A program made the translations under genes and the position numbers. From JBEICQ01 sp046297395 (GTDB lineage: Bacteria > Bacteroidota > Bacteroidia > UBA4408): DNA of 64,000 nucleotides. Shown here in pieces: positions 52,186-60,219 of this stretch. The stretch is from contig JBKCNM010000104.1 in NCBI GenBank assembly GCA_046297395.1, positions 47,024 to 111,023 of the forward strand, given 5' to 3'. Every line of letters starts with the position of its first letter. Within the stretch, counting starts at the first letter, position 1. The notes below the pieces were generated by a model. It was not told where the DNA came from. It saw only the letters and a list, made by a program, of their open reading frames with translations, and searched no databases.

Positions 52186-52914
52186 ATGGAAAACAATTGG
52201 AATCTTTCAGGAAACACCTCCTATAGTGGAGGCATCAGCCAAACATCTCAGAAATTTCTTACCCGTGTATTCGGCTGGATGTTTGCCGCACTCTTTATCA
52301 CAGCAATTACTGCCTTTTACACAGCAGGTAATGAATCCATGCTGCGTTCTCTGATAAACCCCGAAGGGGGTATGTCTCTGCTTGGATACGCAGTCATGTT
52401 GTCACCCATCGGATTCGTTCTCGCCATCGGTCTCGGCTTTAATCGATTCTCTTACAATACGCTCATGATTCTCTTTCTTGCCTATTCGGTAATTATGGGC
52501 GTGAGTATGAGTTTCATTCTGCTTGTTTACACCGCTGCATCTGTGTTTAAAACATTTCTCGTTGCCTCATTCATGTTCGGATTAATGGCTGTTGTTGGTG
52601 CCACCACAAAAACTGACCTCACCCGTTTCGGGTCACTCATGATGATGGGTCTGTTTGGAATTATCATTGCAAGCCTCATCAACATGTTCATGAAAAGCGA
52701 TACCATGGATTACATCATCAGTTTTATTGGAGTGGCGGTATTTACCGGCTTAACTGCCTATGATGTTCAGAAACTAAAGAATATTGGCTCATCAGTTACC
52801 CATGGTACAGAATCTGCAATGAAACTCAGTTTGCTTGGGGCGCTCACTCTCTATATGGATTTTATTAACCTGTTTCTTTACTTGCTGCGTTTTTTCGGCG
52901 ACAGAAGGGATTAA
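52186..52914 (+). CDS. Bax inhibitor-1/YccA family membrane protein
   Basis: A 242-residue inner-membrane protein with seven hydrophobic helices. Markers are FLTRVFGWMFAALFITA at helix 1 and GLTAYDVQKLKNIG, followed by LSLLGALTLYMDFINLFLYLLRF, as in the UPF0005/BI-1 family. Family members are pH-sensitive calcium-leak channels, or regulate FtsH-type proteolysis. The role here is not determined. Start 52186 (MENNWN) suits the family better than an in-frame ATG at 52156, which lies in the folE trailer. A strong terminator follows. Confidence 0.9.
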   Translation: MENNWNLSGNTSYSGGISQTSQKFLTRVFGWMFAALFITAITAFYTAGNESMLRSLINPEGGMSLLGYAVMLSPIGFVLAIGLGFNRFSYNTLMILFLAYSVIMGVSMSFILLVYTAASVFKTFLVASFMFGLMAVVGATTKTDLTRFGSLMMMGLFGIIIASLINMFMKSDTMDYIISFIGVAVFTGLTAYDVQKLKNIGSSVTHGTESAMKLSLLGALTLYMDFINLFLYLLRFFGDRRD

Positions 52915-52932
52915 TTTTTCTTGGTTACACAG

Positions 52933-52963
52933 AAAAGCCCCGTATGATTGCGGGGCTTTTTTT
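52933..52963 (+). terminator. Rho-independent terminator after the BI-1 family gene
   Basis: GCCCCG (52937-52942) pairs with CGGGGC (52951-52956), 8-nt loop, with AAAA on the 5' side and seven T residues (52957-52963) on the 3' side. It is strong and probably works in both directions, ending 18 nt past the stop. Confidence 0.85.
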
Positions 52964-52986
52964 GTAGGCGGCTTGTATCTTTTCGT

Positions 52987-52994
52987 TATTTTTG
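52987..52994 (+). promoter_or_regulatory. -7 promoter box of the epimerase/GT4 operon
   Basis: TATTTTTG is a perfect TAnnTTTG, 19 nt before the ATG at 53014. A TTTG at 52961-52964, in the terminator T-run, lies 22 nt upstream and may act as the -33 element. Confidence 0.55.
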
Positions 52995-53013
52995 CACGCA
53001 AAAGAAACGGATT

Positions 53014-53928
53014 ATGCAGAGAATTCTCGTAACCGGAGGAGCCGGATTTATTGGCTCGGCCGTTATTCGTCAGTTACTACAGTCCGGTAACGAGATATTT
53101 GTAATCGACAATTTATCTTTTGGTAGTAGGTCATTTATACCTATTGATGACCATCATTTTTTTCATGCAGACATCCTCGACAGGGAACAGATGCTGGCAT
53201 TGACTGCCCGAATCAATCCTCATGTAATTATTCATTTGGCTGCTATTCATTTTATACCCTACTGCAATCTTCATCCTGTTCTCTCCTCAGACATCAACAT
53301 CAGGGGCACTATTCATATGCTGGAAGCAGCCTCCAAAGCCACGGCCCTCAAAAAGTTCTTTTTTGCCTCCACGGCAGCTGTTTATCCCATTGTGGATGAT
53401 GCCATCACTGAAGACCATACTCCGGCTCCCATGGATATCTACGGATTATCAAAACTGGCAGGAGAACATCTATGTAAAAAGTTTCACCTGGAATCCGGAC
53501 TCCCGGTGATTGTCTGCAGGTTTTTTAACGCTTTCGGACCAAACGAAACCAACCCCCATCTGATTCCTGAAATAGAGAAACAAATTAAACAAGGCGACAG
53601 AACCATTCGTCTGGGAAACCTCACTCCCAAAAGAGACTTTATTCACACTTATGATATGGCAAATGCTGTTGAAAGCCTGATTAATAAGGTAGAAACCGGT
53701 TATCATGTGTTTAATCTTGGGAGAGGCATCGAATATGCCGTAACAGATATTGTGGCTTCCTTTGAAAGAGCTCTGGGTGAAAATATTCATATTGAAGTTG
53801 ACCCTGACAGGGTAAGAAAAGTTGAACGAATGCATTTGCTTGCTGATGTTACCAAACTGAAGGATTATACCGGTTGGCAAGCCCAATGGGATATAGACCA
53901 GGGAATAAAGACACTATTAAAATCCTGA
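53014..53928 (+). CDS. NAD-dependent epimerase/dehydratase (UDP-glucose 4-epimerase-like)
   Basis: A 304-residue extended short-chain dehydrogenase. The NAD-binding TGGAGFIGS lies at residues 7-15, the catalytic Ser/Thr in ASTAAVYP and Tyr-x3-Lys in YGLSKLAGE, with PFNA-like RFFNAFGPNE and the C-terminal VTDIVASF helix. The pattern fits GalE-type nucleotide-sugar epimerases, though UDP-glucuronate epimerase or decarboxylase cannot be excluded. It starts the unit that continues with a GT4 glycosyltransferase 4 nt downstream, so it probably supplies that enzyme's sugar donor. The ATG at 53014 begins the Rossmann strand. Confidence 0.88.
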   Translation: MQRILVTGGAGFIGSAVIRQLLQSGNEIFVIDNLSFGSRSFIPIDDHHFFHADILDREQMLALTARINPHVIIHLAAIHFIPYCNLHPVLSSDINIRGTIHMLEAASKATALKKFFFASTAAVYPIVDDAITEDHTPAPMDIYGLSKLAGEHLCKKFHLESGLPVIVCRFFNAFGPNETNPHLIPEIEKQIKQGDRTIRLGNLTPKRDFIHTYDMANAVESLINKVETGYHVFNLGRGIEYAVTDIVASFERALGENIHIEVDPDRVRKVERMHLLADVTKLKDYTGWQAQWDIDQGIKTLLKS

Positions 53929-53932
53929 TAAA

Positions 53933-55039
53933 ATGCATGTCTGTTTTGCTACCGATGGAATCTTTCCGCATGTTGTTGGAGGCATGCAGAGGCATTCAAG
54001 ACAGTTGATTGAGGAATTGTCCAAAAACCCAAATATTACGCTCACTGTGATTCATCCGCAGGGCGACAAAATTTTCAGCGCCTATCCCAATATCAGGGAG
54101 TATATGGTTCCCTCCATCGATCCGGAAAAAAATTATTTGTCTGAGTGTTACAATTACTCAAAAAAAGTTTACAAAATCATGAAAGGCAAGTCCTTTGATG
54201 TGGTGTATAGCCAAGGACTTAGTGTTTGGTATAAAGCTTCTGAATTCTCAGACAGATTGATTGTTAATCCTCATGGACTTGAGCCTTTTCAAGCCATCGG
54301 AAGAAGGGACAAAGCCATTGCTGTTCCATTTAAATTTCTTTTCAGAAGGATATTTAGAAAAGCGAGACATGTGGTTTCACTCGGTGGCAGACTCACCGAA
54401 ATACTCTTAAAAAATACCAGTCCTTCAAAGATTGTTGTGCTTCCAAATGCTGTAAATATGCCTGCTGTAGTGGAGGCAAGGCAGCGTCATGAACCGCTTC
54501 GCATGCTTTTTGTTGCTCGATTTGCTCATAACAAAGGAGTGCACATCCTCATGGAGGCAGTGCAGAAACTCAACAAGAAGGGGTACAAGAAAAAATTACA
54601 ATTCAACCTTGTTGGCAAAGGCCCGCTCTATGAGAGTTATCTCCAGCGATACCTTATACCCAATGTGAAATTTTTGGGATTTGTTCCTGATGAAGAATTA
54701 CCAACCGTTTACAGGCAAAATGATGTTTTTGTTTTTCCTACTTTGTTTGAAGGAATGCCAACAGTTGTTTTGGAAGCCATGTCGCACGGATTACCTGTTA
54801 TCGTAAGTGATGTAGGTGCTACAGCAGAATTGGTTGACCCGGCTAATGGATTTTTAATTGAGCGCGACAATGTAAATGCGCTTGTAGATGCAATAGAAAA
54901 AATGCTGCATCTAAACGAAGAAGAGTTCAGTACAATGGCAAATGCCTCAATTCAAAAAGTGAGCAAGGGATTTACCTGGCAAGAAGTTGCAAGCAGGCAT
55001 ACCAAGTTGTTCGAAGAAATTGTATCCCGAAAAAAATAA
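53933..55039 (+). CDS. Glycosyltransferase family 4
   Basis: A 368-residue GT-B enzyme. The N-terminal MHVCFATDGIFPHVVGGMQRH has the acceptor-domain glycine loop. The C-terminal donor domain has FVARFAHNKGVHILMEA, LVGKGPLYE and the retaining EX7E motif in FEGMPTVVLEAMSHGLPVI. It transfers a sugar from a nucleotide donor to a lipid-linked or surface glycan. It lies 4 nt after the epimerase gene, in the same operon. Acceptor unknown. Confidence 0.9.
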   Translation: MHVCFATDGIFPHVVGGMQRHSRQLIEELSKNPNITLTVIHPQGDKIFSAYPNIREYMVPSIDPEKNYLSECYNYSKKVYKIMKGKSFDVVYSQGLSVWYKASEFSDRLIVNPHGLEPFQAIGRRDKAIAVPFKFLFRRIFRKARHVVSLGGRLTEILLKNTSPSKIVVLPNAVNMPAVVEARQRHEPLRMLFVARFAHNKGVHILMEAVQKLNKKGYKKKLQFNLVGKGPLYESYLQRYLIPNVKFLGFVPDEELPTVYRQNDVFVFPTLFEGMPTVVLEAMSHGLPVIVSDVGATAELVDPANGFLIERDNVNALVDAIEKMLHLNEEEFSTMANASIQKVSKGFTWQEVASRHTKLFEEIVSRKK

Positions 55040-55118
55040 AATCAATTCGGTTTTTTTTCAATCCACCGATGTTGTGGTGCTTGCCCGTTTACTATTGTGA
55101 AAATTACTTTGCACGCGT

Positions 55119-55616
55119 ATGAATGGGGCGATAAGCTCCGGAATGATCATTGAAACGGAAGCTTATAATGGAGTGCTTGATAAAGCCAGTCACAGTTACG
55201 GTGGAAGGCGAACACGCCGCACCGAGGTGATGTACCGGGCAGGTGGAGTTGCGTATGTTTATCTCTGCTATGGAATACACTCGCTCTTTAATGTCATTGC
55301 CTCCGGCGAAAATGATCCCAAAGCCATTCTCATAAGGGCCATCACTCCTGTGGAAGGAATTCCGATCATGGAAAAAAGGCGAGGTATGCCTGTAACCTCA
55401 AAATCCTTTACTGATGGACCGGGAAAAGTTAGTCTCGCGTTGGGTATCAATCTTCATCATAATGGAATTAGACTGGACGGAAACTCCATTTGGATTGAGG
55501 ATAGAGGGCTTGTTGTGGATGAGAATAACTTGCTGATTACCCCCAGAATAGGTGTAGATTATGCTGGCGAAGACGCAGGCTTGCCCTATCGTTTTTTGCT
55601 CCGTCAACCCTCATGA
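55119..55616 (+). CDS. DNA-3-methyladenine glycosylase (AAG/MPG), N-terminus cut off by an in-frame TGA
   Basis: Base-excision repair enzyme for alkylated purines. The open frame of 165 residues keeps the catalytic block (MIIETEAYNG with the base-activating Glu, ASHSYGG, VAYVYLCYGIHSLFNV) but starts inside the fold. In the same frame upstream, bases 55050-55097 read VFFQSTDVVVLARLLL, the expected N-terminus. A TGA at 55098-55100 follows exactly where the family has Gly in LLGK, then KLLCTR leads into the ATG at 55119. One G-to-T change (GGA to TGA) explains it. No in-frame start codon is evident between the GT4 stop and 55050. The truncated product lacks helix 1 and is probably inactive. Downstream of GT4 in the same direction. 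Confidence 0.78.
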   Translation: MNGAISSGMIIETEAYNGVLDKASHSYGGRRTRRTEVMYRAGGVAYVYLCYGIHSLFNVIASGENDPKAILIRAITPVEGIPIMEKRRGMPVTSKSFTDGPGKVSLALGINLHHNGIRLDGNSIWIEDRGLVVDENNLLITPRIGVDYAGEDAGLPYRFLLRQPS

Positions 55617-55649
55617 CCACTTTGTGCTGTTTGTAGAAAAGTGGCTTTT
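55617..55649 (+). terminator. Probable terminator after the alkyladenine glycosylase gene
   Basis: CCACTTT (55617-55623) pairs with AAAGTGG (55638-55644) around a 14-nt loop, followed by CTTTT. It begins right after the TGA stop at 55614-55616 and lies between convergent genes. Confidence 0.5.
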
Positions 55650-55654
55650 AAAAA

Positions 55655-56560
55655 CTATTCCGGTTTACTTTCAAGCTGCTTTCTGGCCTTCAGCCATCCG
55701 TTGATGAATACAGATGCAAGGATGATGCAGGTTCCTACATAAAAGTGAATATTCATTTTTTCTTCGTCACCAAAAATCAGAAACGCAAGGATGATGGTAT
55801 AAACAGGTTCAAGATTGATTGATAAGAGCATGGTAAATGGTGAGATGTGCTTGAGTACCCATGAACTTGCTACAAAGGGAAAAGCAGTGCATACAATGGA
55901 CAAAAGCAGGAGGTGGATCAGGTTATTTTGAGGGGGAATCAACTGATTGATATCATAGGAAGGATGGAATACAATAATCGCAAGAAGAAAAATACTTGCT
56001 CCCATTAATTCATAGATAGACAGATGCAGACTGTTGAATCTTTTTGAGATTCGACCATTCATGGTGGTGAACATGGCAGAAAAGAAAGCGGAAATAATTC
56101 CATAAGCGAAGCCTGTGCTTGCACCTTCCAGGTTAAGAAAGATATAGGCGATGGCAAAACAAGCCAATACTGCAAGAATGATTTCGTACATCAATAACTT
56201 CCTTTTAAAAATCAGGGGTTCCGCCAGGGCATTAAAAAGACTGCTGGTGCTCAAACAAATGACTGCAATAGACACATTCGAAATTTTGATGGTTTGGTAA
56301 AAGAACAGCCAGTGCAGAGCGATAATAATGCCAATGCCTGAAAGCAATCCCCAATCTTTGAGGGAAATCCTCATGGTTTGTTTGGAAAAAAACATTATCG
56401 GGAATAACACCGAAAGAGTGAGCAGAAGTCGCATACAAATCATGGGCAATACCGGCATGTCTATCAGCTTGCCTAGGATACCTGTCCATCCCCATGTAAA
56501 AACAACTACATGCAACAAGGCATAATGAAACCATTTACTTTGGCGGAAGGAGGAATTCAT
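55655..56560 (-). CDS. EamA/DMT-family transporter
   Basis: A 301-residue inner-membrane protein with ten helices in two EamA repeats (about 15-140 and 155-290). Cues include FTWGWTGILGKLI near the N-terminus and the second-repeat end SINLEPVYTIILAFLIFGDEE. DMT members export amino acids, nucleobases or metabolites, and the substrate here is unknown. Start 56560 (MNSSFRQSKW) sits one base after the VIT gene stop (56562-56564), so the pair forms an operon. A longer ORF start would overlap the VIT gene. Confidence 0.85.
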   Translation of the reverse strand: MNSSFRQSKWFHYALLHVVVFTWGWTGILGKLIDMPVLPMICMRLLLTLSVLFPIMFFSKQTMRISLKDWGLLSGIGIIIALHWLFFYQTIKISNVSIAVICLSTSSLFNALAEPLIFKRKLLMYEIILAVLACFAIAYIFLNLEGASTGFAYGIISAFFSAMFTTMNGRISKRFNSLHLSIYELMGASIFLLAIIVFHPSYDINQLIPPQNNLIHLLLLSIVCTAFPFVASSWVLKHISPFTMLLSINLEPVYTIILAFLIFGDEEKMNIHFYVGTCIILASVFINGWLKARKQLESKPE

Positions 56561-56561
56561 G

Positions 56562-57260
56562 TCAGGCAACAAGCTTGGCCAAAATATAAGCAGACCCACC
56601 TGCCAGTGCACCGATAAAAGTTATTCTAAGTGCGCCAATCAGCGGAGGATGGCCGGTTACCTTGCTTTTTAGAAATCCAAAAAAGAACAAACAAACAAGG
56701 GTGATGATGGTGGAAACAAACAATCCCTGTTCAGGCTTCTCAGTAAAAAAGTAGCCCAGTAAAGGAACAACGCCACCAATCACATATGCCAACCCTATAT
56801 TGAGTGCACTTTTTCCGGCTCTTTTCTCGTCAGGCTTTTCCAATCCCAATTCAAAGCGCATCATAAATTCAACCCATTTTGTATGGTCTTTTGACAACTC
56901 ATCTGCAATCATGTCTTGAGATTTTTGAGAGAGCCCATATCCTGCGAAAACATCCCTTACTTCTTGTTTTTCATCTTCAAACCTCGTTTCAATTTCTCTG
57001 TATTCCCTTTTAAGTTCATTGCGATAATGTTCAATTTCCGTTCTGCCTGCAAGGTATCCACCCAGTCCCATCGCAATGGATCCTGCACAAATTTCAGCAA
57101 GGCCTCCTGTGATGATCAGGACATTTGATTGAAGTACGCCGGAGAGCCCTGCTGCCAGTGCAAAGGGAACAGTAAGTCCATCGCTCATGCCAATCACCAC
57201 ATCTTTTACAAAATCAGGTTGTCTGAAGTGGGTCTCATGATGAATGACATGATTGCTCAT
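56562..57260 (-). CDS. VIT1/CCC1 family Fe2+/Mn2+ transporter
   Basis: A 232-residue membrane protein. Markers are VIGMSDGLTVPFALAAGLSG (helix 1 with the Asp of the transport path), GGLAEICAGSIAMGLGGYLAGRTE (helix 2 with Glu and Met), a cytoplasmic metal-binding domain rich in Glu (about 85-150: ELKREYREIETRFEDEKQEV), and three C-terminal helices. Homologues move ferrous iron or manganese out of the cytosol in exchange for protons. The ATG at 57260 is preferred; 57269 is a TTG inside the promoter box. It is the first gene of the pair with the DMT transporter and divergent from aroC. Confidence 0.88.
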   Translation of the reverse strand: MSNHVIHHETHFRQPDFVKDVVIGMSDGLTVPFALAAGLSGVLQSNVLIITGGLAEICAGSIAMGLGGYLAGRTEIEHYRNELKREYREIETRFEDEKQEVRDVFAGYGLSQKSQDMIADELSKDHTKWVEFMMRFELGLEKPDEKRAGKSALNIGLAYVIGGVVPLLGYFFTEKPEQGLFVSTIITLVCLFFFGFLKSKVTGHPPLIGALRITFIGALAGGSAYILAKLVA

Positions 57261-57266
57261 ATTTTC

Positions 57267-57274
57267 CAAATATA
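57267..57274 (-). promoter_or_regulatory. -7 promoter box of the VIT/DMT operon
   Basis: On the minus strand this reads TATATTTG, a perfect TAnnTTTG, ending 6 nt before the ATG at 57260, so the mRNA would be leaderless or nearly so. Confidence 0.55.
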
Positions 57275-57309
57275 ATCAGAGTTCACAAACATGTAAGTAC
57301 AATAGGTGT

Positions 57310-57317
57310 TACTTTTG
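57310..57317 (+). promoter_or_regulatory. -7 promoter box of aroC
   Basis: TACTTTTG is a perfect TAnnTTTG, ending 4 nt before the ATG at 57322, implying a leaderless mRNA. There is no TTTG at the -33 position. Confidence 0.55.
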
Positions 57318-57321
57318 CAGG

Positions 57322-58422
57322 ATGGCTGGAAATATTTTTGGTAACGCTCTCAGGCTGGTAACTTTTGGTGAATCCCATGGCCCTGCGGTAGGTGGTATTC
57401 TGGAAGGATTTCCTGCCGGGGTAAACATCGATATGGAAGCCATTTATCGGATGATGCAGCGCAGGCGACCGGGAACTTCCGGGCTTGTAAGCAGCAGAGC
57501 AGAAAAGGATGAAATTTCCTTTTACTCCGGCATAGAAAATGGGATGTCAACGGGCGGCCCTATTGCTTTTTGGGTTTACAATAACGATAAGCGGCCAAGT
57601 GATTACAGTCATTTAAAAGATGTATTCAGACCCGGCCATGCGGATTTTACTTATTGGCAAAAATATGGCGCGCAGGCAGGAAGTGGAGGAGGAAGAGCAT
57701 CTGCCCGCGAAACCCTGGCCAGGGTAGCCGGGGGTGCACTGGCTGCACAACTGCTTTTGCTTCGAGGGATACATATTGCTGCCTATATTCATCGTATACA
57801 TGATATCTCCTGTCCTGCTTCGTGGATGGAAGAAAGTACAGAAAAGATTGAGTTATGCCACGATAAAGAATTGCCATGTCCCGATCAGGATATTTCTATG
57901 CGCATGACAAAAATTATTGAAACTGCTTCCGAAAACGGCGATTCATTAGGTGGTTCTATAGTATGTGTAATTAATGGCTTGCCACCCGGTTTGGGTGAAC
58001 CTGTCTTTGATAAACTTCCCGCTTTGTTGGCCCATGCTCAAATGAGCATACAAGCAACACGCTATTTTTCCTGGGGTAGGGGATGGGAGTCAACGCATTT
58101 ATCGGGTAGCCAAAACAACGATGCTTTTACTTCTGATGGAGGAAAAATAAGTACATCAAGCAATCATGCTGCAGGATCGCTTGGAGGTATCAGCAATGGG
58201 ATGCCTGTTTTTTTTGAAGTGGGTTTCAAACCCGTTTCAAGCATCGCAGGGAAGCAGAAAACAGTGAATAAAACCGGAACGCCCGTTGAGATTGAAATCA
58301 ATGGAAGACATGATCCTTGCGTTTTGCCAAGGGCTGTACCTATTGTTGAAGCGATGGCATCACTGGTCTTGGCTGATCTCCTGCTGAGAAATCAAACGGC
58401 AATATTTACCGGCTCACATTGA
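57322..58422 (+). CDS. aroC: Chorismate synthase
   Basis: Last step of the shikimate pathway: removes phosphate from EPSP to give chorismate, using reduced FMN. The 366-residue protein begins with MAGNIFGNALRLVTFGESHGPAVG (signature 1), contains RPGHADFTYWQKYG and GGGRASARETLARVAGG (signature 2) and TKxxxxx-type HAAGSLGGISNG near the C-terminus. Length is normal. The ATG at 57322 follows the promoter, and the frame upstream is not conserved. Its last 17 bases overlap the 3' end of the convergent T9SS gene. Confidence 0.96.
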   Translation: MAGNIFGNALRLVTFGESHGPAVGGILEGFPAGVNIDMEAIYRMMQRRRPGTSGLVSSRAEKDEISFYSGIENGMSTGGPIAFWVYNNDKRPSDYSHLKDVFRPGHADFTYWQKYGAQAGSGGGRASARETLARVAGGALAAQLLLLRGIHIAAYIHRIHDISCPASWMEESTEKIELCHDKELPCPDQDISMRMTKIIETASENGDSLGGSIVCVINGLPPGLGEPVFDKLPALLAHAQMSIQATRYFSWGRGWESTHLSGSQNNDAFTSDGGKISTSSNHAAGSLGGISNGMPVFFEVGFKPVSSIAGKQKTVNKTGTPVEIEINGRHDPCVLPRAVPIVEAMASLVLADLLLRNQTAIFTGSH

Positions 58423-59620
58423 TCTGCTGGGAATAAACAGTTTTTCCCCTGTAAAATAGAGCAAGATACTGTCCGGCAGGCAAAGTATCCAATGAGATTA
58501 GCTCGTTAATTTCAGACAACTCTTTTTTGATTATTTCTCTTCCGCTCATGTCATAGAGCATCAGGGTGCATGAAACTTGACCGAAAGGATTTGCGATTTT
58601 GGCAAGATGTATAACCGGATTGGGATAAATGCAATTGGCACAAGTTTCCATGCGAGCAAGTGATTTAAGCCCGAGTGTGCTATCCGTGAGGCTAAAAGCC
58701 AAACCTGTTCCATTGCTTCCTACGACATAACCTCTTCCGGTGTTGTATCGTGCACCATAAAAATCATTGTTGATTCCTGAGTCATAAACAGTAAAGGTAT
58801 TTCCGGAATCAAGAGAGGCTGCGATGAAACCACTGTCTCCCACAGCGATGACAAGAGAATCACCTGCATCCACTGCATTCCATGAATAACTTGGGAAGTT
58901 GGCCGATAGATTCCATATGTTGCCGGAATCAAATGTTTTAAAAATTTTTCCTCCGGTGGTTACCATGTAGCCTATACCGGAGCCCGGAAGCCGAATGGTT
59001 GAAATTTGTTCGCCGGGTGCAATGGGAAAAGCCTGTACACTACCTGAACCTGTATTATACTGATAGGTTGTTCCGTTGGAAGCTCCTATTTGAATGTTAT
59101 TGATACCAAATCGAACCGAGGTAAAATCAACACCCGAGAGTGAATCTACGCTAAAATCTGTGCATGTAAAATTACCTGAAGTCCCTGTACCATATATGAT
59201 GCGACCATTTTTTCCCACTGCAATCAGCTCACCTGCTCGAATGTCGCACCCAGTAAATTCGATGCTGTCGTTGCTGTACACATTGGCCCAAGTGCTCCCA
59301 ATATTAGATGAATAATAGATTTTACCGGTTCGGGTAACTACCAGCCAATGCCCGGGAACAGTTGCTACATCTGCATAGGTGGTACTTGTATCTCCGCTTG
59401 GATTTGAAAGCGTAAATGAAAGCATGCCATTTTGCGTAATCATGCATCCGCCTTTGCTCATTAAAAAACAACCTCTGTTGGCATTCACAAAATCTGCTTT
59501 GATAATGTTTCTGCTCGTGTTTGTAGTGAGGGGAAACAAATACATGGCATCATCAATCAAAGGTTGCGCCATTGCAAGAAGTGACAGAGCACTTAATAGG
59601 ACAGTAAGTGTAGTTTTCAT
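58406..59620 (-). CDS. Secreted BNR/WD-type propeller protein with T9SS sorting domain
   Basis: A 404-residue exported protein. The signal peptide MKTTLTVLLSALSLLAMA is followed by about six short beta-propeller-like repeats with TGKIYYSSNIGSTW, TGGKIFKTFDSGNIW and DSGFIAASLDSGNTF, like photosystem II stability factor (Ycf48/BNR) repeats. The end (CIYPNPVIHLAKI ... GQYLALFYRGKTVYS) is a type A T9SS sorting domain. Hence it is probably displayed on or released from the cell surface. No enzymatic residues are apparent. Start 59620 begins the signal peptide. Confidence 0.84.
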   Translation of the reverse strand: MKTTLTVLLSALSLLAMAQPLIDDAMYLFPLTTNTSRNIIKADFVNANRGCFLMSKGGCMITQNGMLSFTLSNPSGDTSTTYADVATVPGHWLVVTRTGKIYYSSNIGSTWANVYSNDSIEFTGCDIRAGELIAVGKNGRIIYGTGTSGNFTCTDFSVDSLSGVDFTSVRFGINNIQIGASNGTTYQYNTGSGSVQAFPIAPGEQISTIRLPGSGIGYMVTTGGKIFKTFDSGNIWNLSANFPSYSWNAVDAGDSLVIAVGDSGFIAASLDSGNTFTVYDSGINNDFYGARYNTGRGYVVGSNGTGLAFSLTDSTLGLKSLARMETCANCIYPNPVIHLAKIANPFGQVSCTLMLYDMSGREIIKKELSEINELISLDTLPAGQYLALFYRGKTVYSQQINVSR

Positions 59621-59637
59621 ATTTGATAATTGATTAC

Positions 59638-59645
59638 CAAAAATA
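59638..59645 (-). promoter_or_regulatory. -7 promoter box of the 404-residue T9SS protein gene
   Basis: On the minus strand this reads TATTTTTG, a perfect TAnnTTTG, 17 nt before the ATG at 59620. It lies in a 68-bp region divergent from the thioesterase gene. Confidence 0.5.
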
Positions 59646-59676
59646 TAAAAGTATTGGCGTTTAAAAAAATCCCTGT

Positions 59677-59684
59677 TACATTTA
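59677..59684 (+). promoter_or_regulatory. -7-like box of the thioesterase gene
   Basis: TACATTTA (one mismatch to TAnnTTTG) ends 4 nt before the ATG at 59689. An ATTG at 59653-59656, 20 nt upstream, fits a -33 element. Confidence 0.4.
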
Positions 59685-59688
59685 ACTC

Positions 59689-60144
59689 ATGGATTTACTT
59701 ATAAATGAAGCTTCCATCTCAATACGGTGGTCGGATCTGGATGCCAACCGTCATGTTCGTCATAGTGCTTATTATGATTTTGGTGCGCAACATCGAATTG
59801 AACTCCTTGCTCGTGCAGGTCTTACCATGAAACGACTGGCAGAACTTGATTTGGGACCTGTACTATTCAGAGAAGAGTGCATCTTTAAAAGAGAACTTCA
59901 TTTTTCTGATGAGGTAATCATCCGCACCTGCTTATCTGCTTCCAGGAATGATTTTTCAAGATTTTCTATGAGGCATGAACTCATTAAAAATAAGCACACA
60001 TTAAGTGCAACAATTACTGTTGATGCTGCATGGATGAGTTTGTCGCAAAGAAAAATTGCAGTGAACCTGCCATCAGAAGTCATTAATTTGGGAAGCCTTT
60101 TGCCTCAAACTGACGATTACAAAGAGTTAGAGGAGAAGGCTTAA
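59689..60144 (+). CDS. Acyl-CoA thioesterase (4HBT hot-dog fold)
   Basis: A 151-residue YbgC/FcbC-like hot-dog thioesterase. The motif WSDLDANRHVRHSAYYDFG has the catalytic Asp and the N-x-H-V substrate loop of the 4-hydroxybenzoyl-CoA thioesterase family. LARAGLTMKRL and RDFSRFS-like SRNDFSRFSMRHELI follow the fold. It probably hydrolyses short acyl-CoA. The true substrate is unknown. It stands alone, divergent from the T9SS protein gene. Confidence 0.83.
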   Translation: MDLLINEASISIRWSDLDANRHVRHSAYYDFGAQHRIELLARAGLTMKRLAELDLGPVLFREECIFKRELHFSDEVIIRTCLSASRNDFSRFSMRHELIKNKHTLSATITVDAAWMSLSQRKIAVNLPSEVINLGSLLPQTDDYKELEEKA

Positions 60145-60219
60145 AGCAAATACATTTCACCATAGCATGAAGAGCCTTTATTTATGGGGTCGGCCGCAAC
60201 ATTTGGAATGATTGGTTTT

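Noticed and set aside
55098..55100. TGA read as glycine (code change) in the glycosylase gene
   Set aside because: TGA serves as the stop of neighbouring genes, for example at 1397-1399 and 2194-2196, so the genetic code is standard and this is a nonsense mutation or an error.
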